Assembly (NCBI GenBank): GCA_900554175.1
Contig: USGK01000005.1
Coordinates: 1 to 64,000 of the forward strand
Direction: 5' to 3'
Source of the DNA: an uncultured Clostridium sp.
GTDB taxonomy: Bacteria > Bacillota > Clostridia > TANB77 > CAG-508
Length of the DNA stretch: 64,000 bases
Shown: positions 62,612 to 64,000 of the stretch, one piece after another
How positions within the stretch are numbered: position 1 is the first letter of the stretch
How the letters are laid out: each line of letters begins with the position of its first letter
Notes under the pieces: model-generated
The model's input: the letters and a program-made list of their open reading frames with translations, nothing else
The model's database searches: none
What the model was told of the DNA's origin: nothing
Position numbers and translations under genes: made by a program

Positions 62612-62860
62612 TTATATTGCATATACAGCTCCTAGTGCAATGCATAAAACAACAAGTATTATTCCTAAAATTACTGTCCACTTTTTTTGTCTACCTTCTT
62701 TTGTATTTCCTTTATTTTTTTCAAAGAAATTATTGGCAGACGAACCTGTTATTGTTGAAGATAATCCTGCATCTTCTTTTGACTGTACCATTGCTAAAAT
62801 TATTAAGCCTACACATACTATAAAATAAATTATAAGTAATATAATTTTTACAACTTGCAT
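62612..62860 (-). CDS. secG: Preprotein translocase subunit SecG
   Basis: The 82-residue protein has two membrane helices. The first is VVKIILLIIYFIVCVGLIILAMVQSKEDAGLSST, with the SecG loop, and GSSANNFFEKNKGNTKEGRQKKWTVILGI follows. It stimulates SecYEG export. AAGGAGGAG precedes the ATG. It is co-transcribed with rpmF, 24 bases downstream of it. Confidence 0.92.
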   Translation of the reverse strand: MQVVKIILLIIYFIVCVGLIILAMVQSKEDAGLSSTITGSSANNFFEKNKGNTKEGRQKKWTVILGIILVVLCIALGAVYAI

Positions 62861-62884
62861 TCGTTACTCCTCCTTAACAGATCT

Positions 62885-63073
62885 TTAGTCATTATTCTCT
62901 TTTTTTGCTACTATTTGTTTTCCATCATAATATCCACAATTTGAGCATAATGTGTGTGGTAATACTGGTTCTCCACAATTTGAACATTTTGCAAATTTAG
63001 GTGTTTCTAATTTCCATGTTGATCTTTTGCTATGTGTTCTTGCTTTTGACCATCTTCTTTTTGGTTGTGCCAT
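62885..63073 (-). CDS. rpmF: Ribosomal protein L32
   Basis: The 62-residue protein reads MAQPKRRWSKARTHSKRSTW and has a zinc ribbon CSNCGEPVLPHTLCSNCGYYDGK, the four-Cys form of L32. GGGAGGG precedes the ATG, and a consensus promoter lies at 63145-63173. It is first in a two-gene unit with secG. Confidence 0.96.
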   Translation of the reverse strand: MAQPKRRWSKARTHSKRSTWKLETPKFAKCSNCGEPVLPHTLCSNCGYYDGKQIVAKKENND

Positions 63074-63144
63074 TTTGTTTCCCTCCCTTTTGTGATAATA
63101 TATATGTTGATACCATATTTCACTCTTTTAATTCATACTATAGA

Positions 63145-63173
63145 ATTATACATTTTTTTTCTTAATTTGTCAA
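63145..63173 (-). promoter_or_regulatory. Consensus promoter of rpmF-secG
   Basis: TTGACA (63168-63173), 17 bases, TATAAT (63145-63150) on the minus strand, about 72 bases before the ATG. Confidence 0.8.
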
Positions 63174-63262
63174 CCTCATTTATATTTTAGTTTAGTTTTT
63201 TTTGTAATAAGCTGTTACAAATTATTCTGAATTTTGTTTATATTGCTTTTTTTATTCTTCTT

Positions 63263-63805
63263 TTAGAAATTTACATCAATATTATTTCTTACTTTAGAAT
63301 CTTCAATTTGAAATAAATCTGCATCTTTAAACCTAAAAATAGTAGCAATAATATTAAATGGTACTATATGTATTTTTGTATTGTAATTTGTTACATCCGT
63401 ATTGTAAATTCTTCTTGCTGCTTGTAATTGACTTTCAACTTTTGAAAGATTTTTTTGTAAATTTAAAAATTGTTCACTTGCTTTTAGATCAGGATTATTT
63501 TCTGCAACAGCTATAATTGTATTTAATTTATTATTTAATTCTTCCCCTATCTTTAAATCTTTCGTTTCTTTAAATCTTGTTCTTAACTCAGTTATTCTTT
63601 CTAATGTTTCTTTTTCATAACTTGTATATCCCTTTACTGTTTCTACAAGATTTGGTATTAAATCAAATCTTTGTTGACAATATACATCTATCCCTGATTT
63701 TGATTGTTTTACTTTCATTTTTAATTTGACAATTTTATTGTACTGTATAAGTACAATGATAAATAAAATAACTATTATTCCTATTATAATATATGTATTT
63801 TCCAT
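63263..63805 (-). CDS. LemA family protein
   Basis: The 180-residue protein has one N-terminal membrane helix (YIIIGIIVILFIIVLI) and the LemA helical domain with VKQSKSGIDVYCQQRFDLIPNLVETVKGY, YEKETLERITELR and LNLQKNLSKVESQLQAARRIYN. Function is unclear; members are linked to envelope stress. AAAGGAGG precedes the ATG. It lies downstream of the rarA gene at the window edge. Confidence 0.93.
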   Translation of the reverse strand: MENTYIIIGIIVILFIIVLIQYNKIVKLKMKVKQSKSGIDVYCQQRFDLIPNLVETVKGYTSYEKETLERITELRTRFKETKDLKIGEELNNKLNTIIAVAENNPDLKASEQFLNLQKNLSKVESQLQAARRIYNTDVTNYNTKIHIVPFNIIATIFRFKDADLFQIEDSKVRNNIDVNF

Positions 63806-63838
63806 ACAAATCCTCCTTTAATTTTATTATAAAATTTT

Positions 63839-64000
63839 TTATTTGATATTTTCATCTTTTACAAAATACTTTGTACCAAGCATCTTATCTGGTAAATATT
63901 GCTGTTCTACATAATGACCTGGAAAATCATGTGGATATAGATACCCTTCACTATAGCCAAAATTTTTCATTTGCTCTACTGGTGCATTTCTAATATGCAT
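63839..64000 (-). CDS. rarA: RarA/MgsA recombination factor, C-terminal end only
   Basis: The last 53 codons are in the window: IRNAPVEQMKNFGYSEGYLYPH, DFPGHYVEQQYLPDKM and LGTKYFV. This is the C-terminal signature of the replication-associated AAA ATPase RarA (GYxYPHxxPGxYVxQxYLPD). The reading frame is open to the edge at 64000. It is probably about 430 residues in full and acts at stalled forks. Confidence 0.92.
   Translation of the reverse strand: MHIRNAPVEQMKNFGYSEGYLYPHDFPGHYVEQQYLPDKMLGTKYFVKDENIK

Overview
The window is AT-rich chromosomal DNA from a low-GC Gram-positive bacterium, most likely an uncultured gut-type member of the Clostridia. The evidence is the ctsR-mcsA-mcsB-clpC heat-shock operon, a Firmicutes rimP-nusA-ylxR-infB-rbfA operon, GreA, a class A PBP, strong AGGAGG-type ribosome sites, frequent TTG starts and consensus sigma-A promoters (TTGACA-17-TATAAT). 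Nearly all genes lie on the minus strand, so transcription runs from high to low coordinates. The few plus-strand units (tRNA-Thr, a 93-residue orphan, two small surface proteins, one Cys-rich protein) stand out. No rRNA, CRISPR array, prophage or transposase was seen.

Region 1 (about 170-14160) is a capsule/exopolysaccharide operon read from one consensus promoter at 14135-14163 to a hairpin at 167-215. It encodes an initiating sugar-phosphate transferase, four glycosyltransferases (two GT4, two GT2), an FrhB-like iron-sulfur protein, two polysaccharide pyruvyl transferase family proteins, a Wzy polymerase, a hexapeptide acetyltransferase, a Wzx flippase, a VanZ protein and an LCP ligase that would attach the polymer to the wall. 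Between the first two intact genes lie a glycosyltransferase fragment and the last codons of a second sugar transferase, the scar of a duplicated module. Region 2 (14331-25240) carries mntP, a second VanZ and a second O-antigen-ligase-like protein, argS, trpS, cysS, a class A PBP with an added Ig-like domain, an unknown 286-residue protein and greA. Region 3 (25766-29677) holds strongly divergent secF and secD homologues, a frameshifted HD-domain gene and two small membrane proteins.

Region 4 (29870-35730) has tRNA-Glu(CTC), a small LAKTG surface protein, ychF, tRNA-Thr(GGT) on the plus strand, plsC, an unusual intergenic stretch with two divergent mini-units, murA and truB. Region 5 (35800-42280) is nrnA, rbfA, infB, ylxR, nusA and rimP behind a promoter and a leader terminator that resembles NusA autoregulation. 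Region 6 (42310-52630) has a pilin-like LamG protein, two small secreted membrane-anchored proteins, RNHCP protein, nucleoside kinase, ftsH, a DUF1189 protein, alr, a FemAB-like ligase and tmRNA. Region 7 (52640-64000) has clpC-mcsB-mcsA-ctsR with a CtsR operator, a large CnaB-repeat adhesin, secG, rpmF, a LemA protein and the C-terminal end of rarA.

Taken together the window is mainly cell-envelope construction (polysaccharide, peptidoglycan, surface proteins, Sec export) mixed with translation and protein-quality genes. The most unusual signals are the scar in the polysaccharide operon, the orphan 93-residue gene with its divergent 21-codon neighbour, an inverted repeat that could hide a ribosome site in clpC read-through RNA, nested hairpins before cysS, SecD/SecF without the usual TM4 acidic motif, and an adhesin that ends exactly at its sorting motif.
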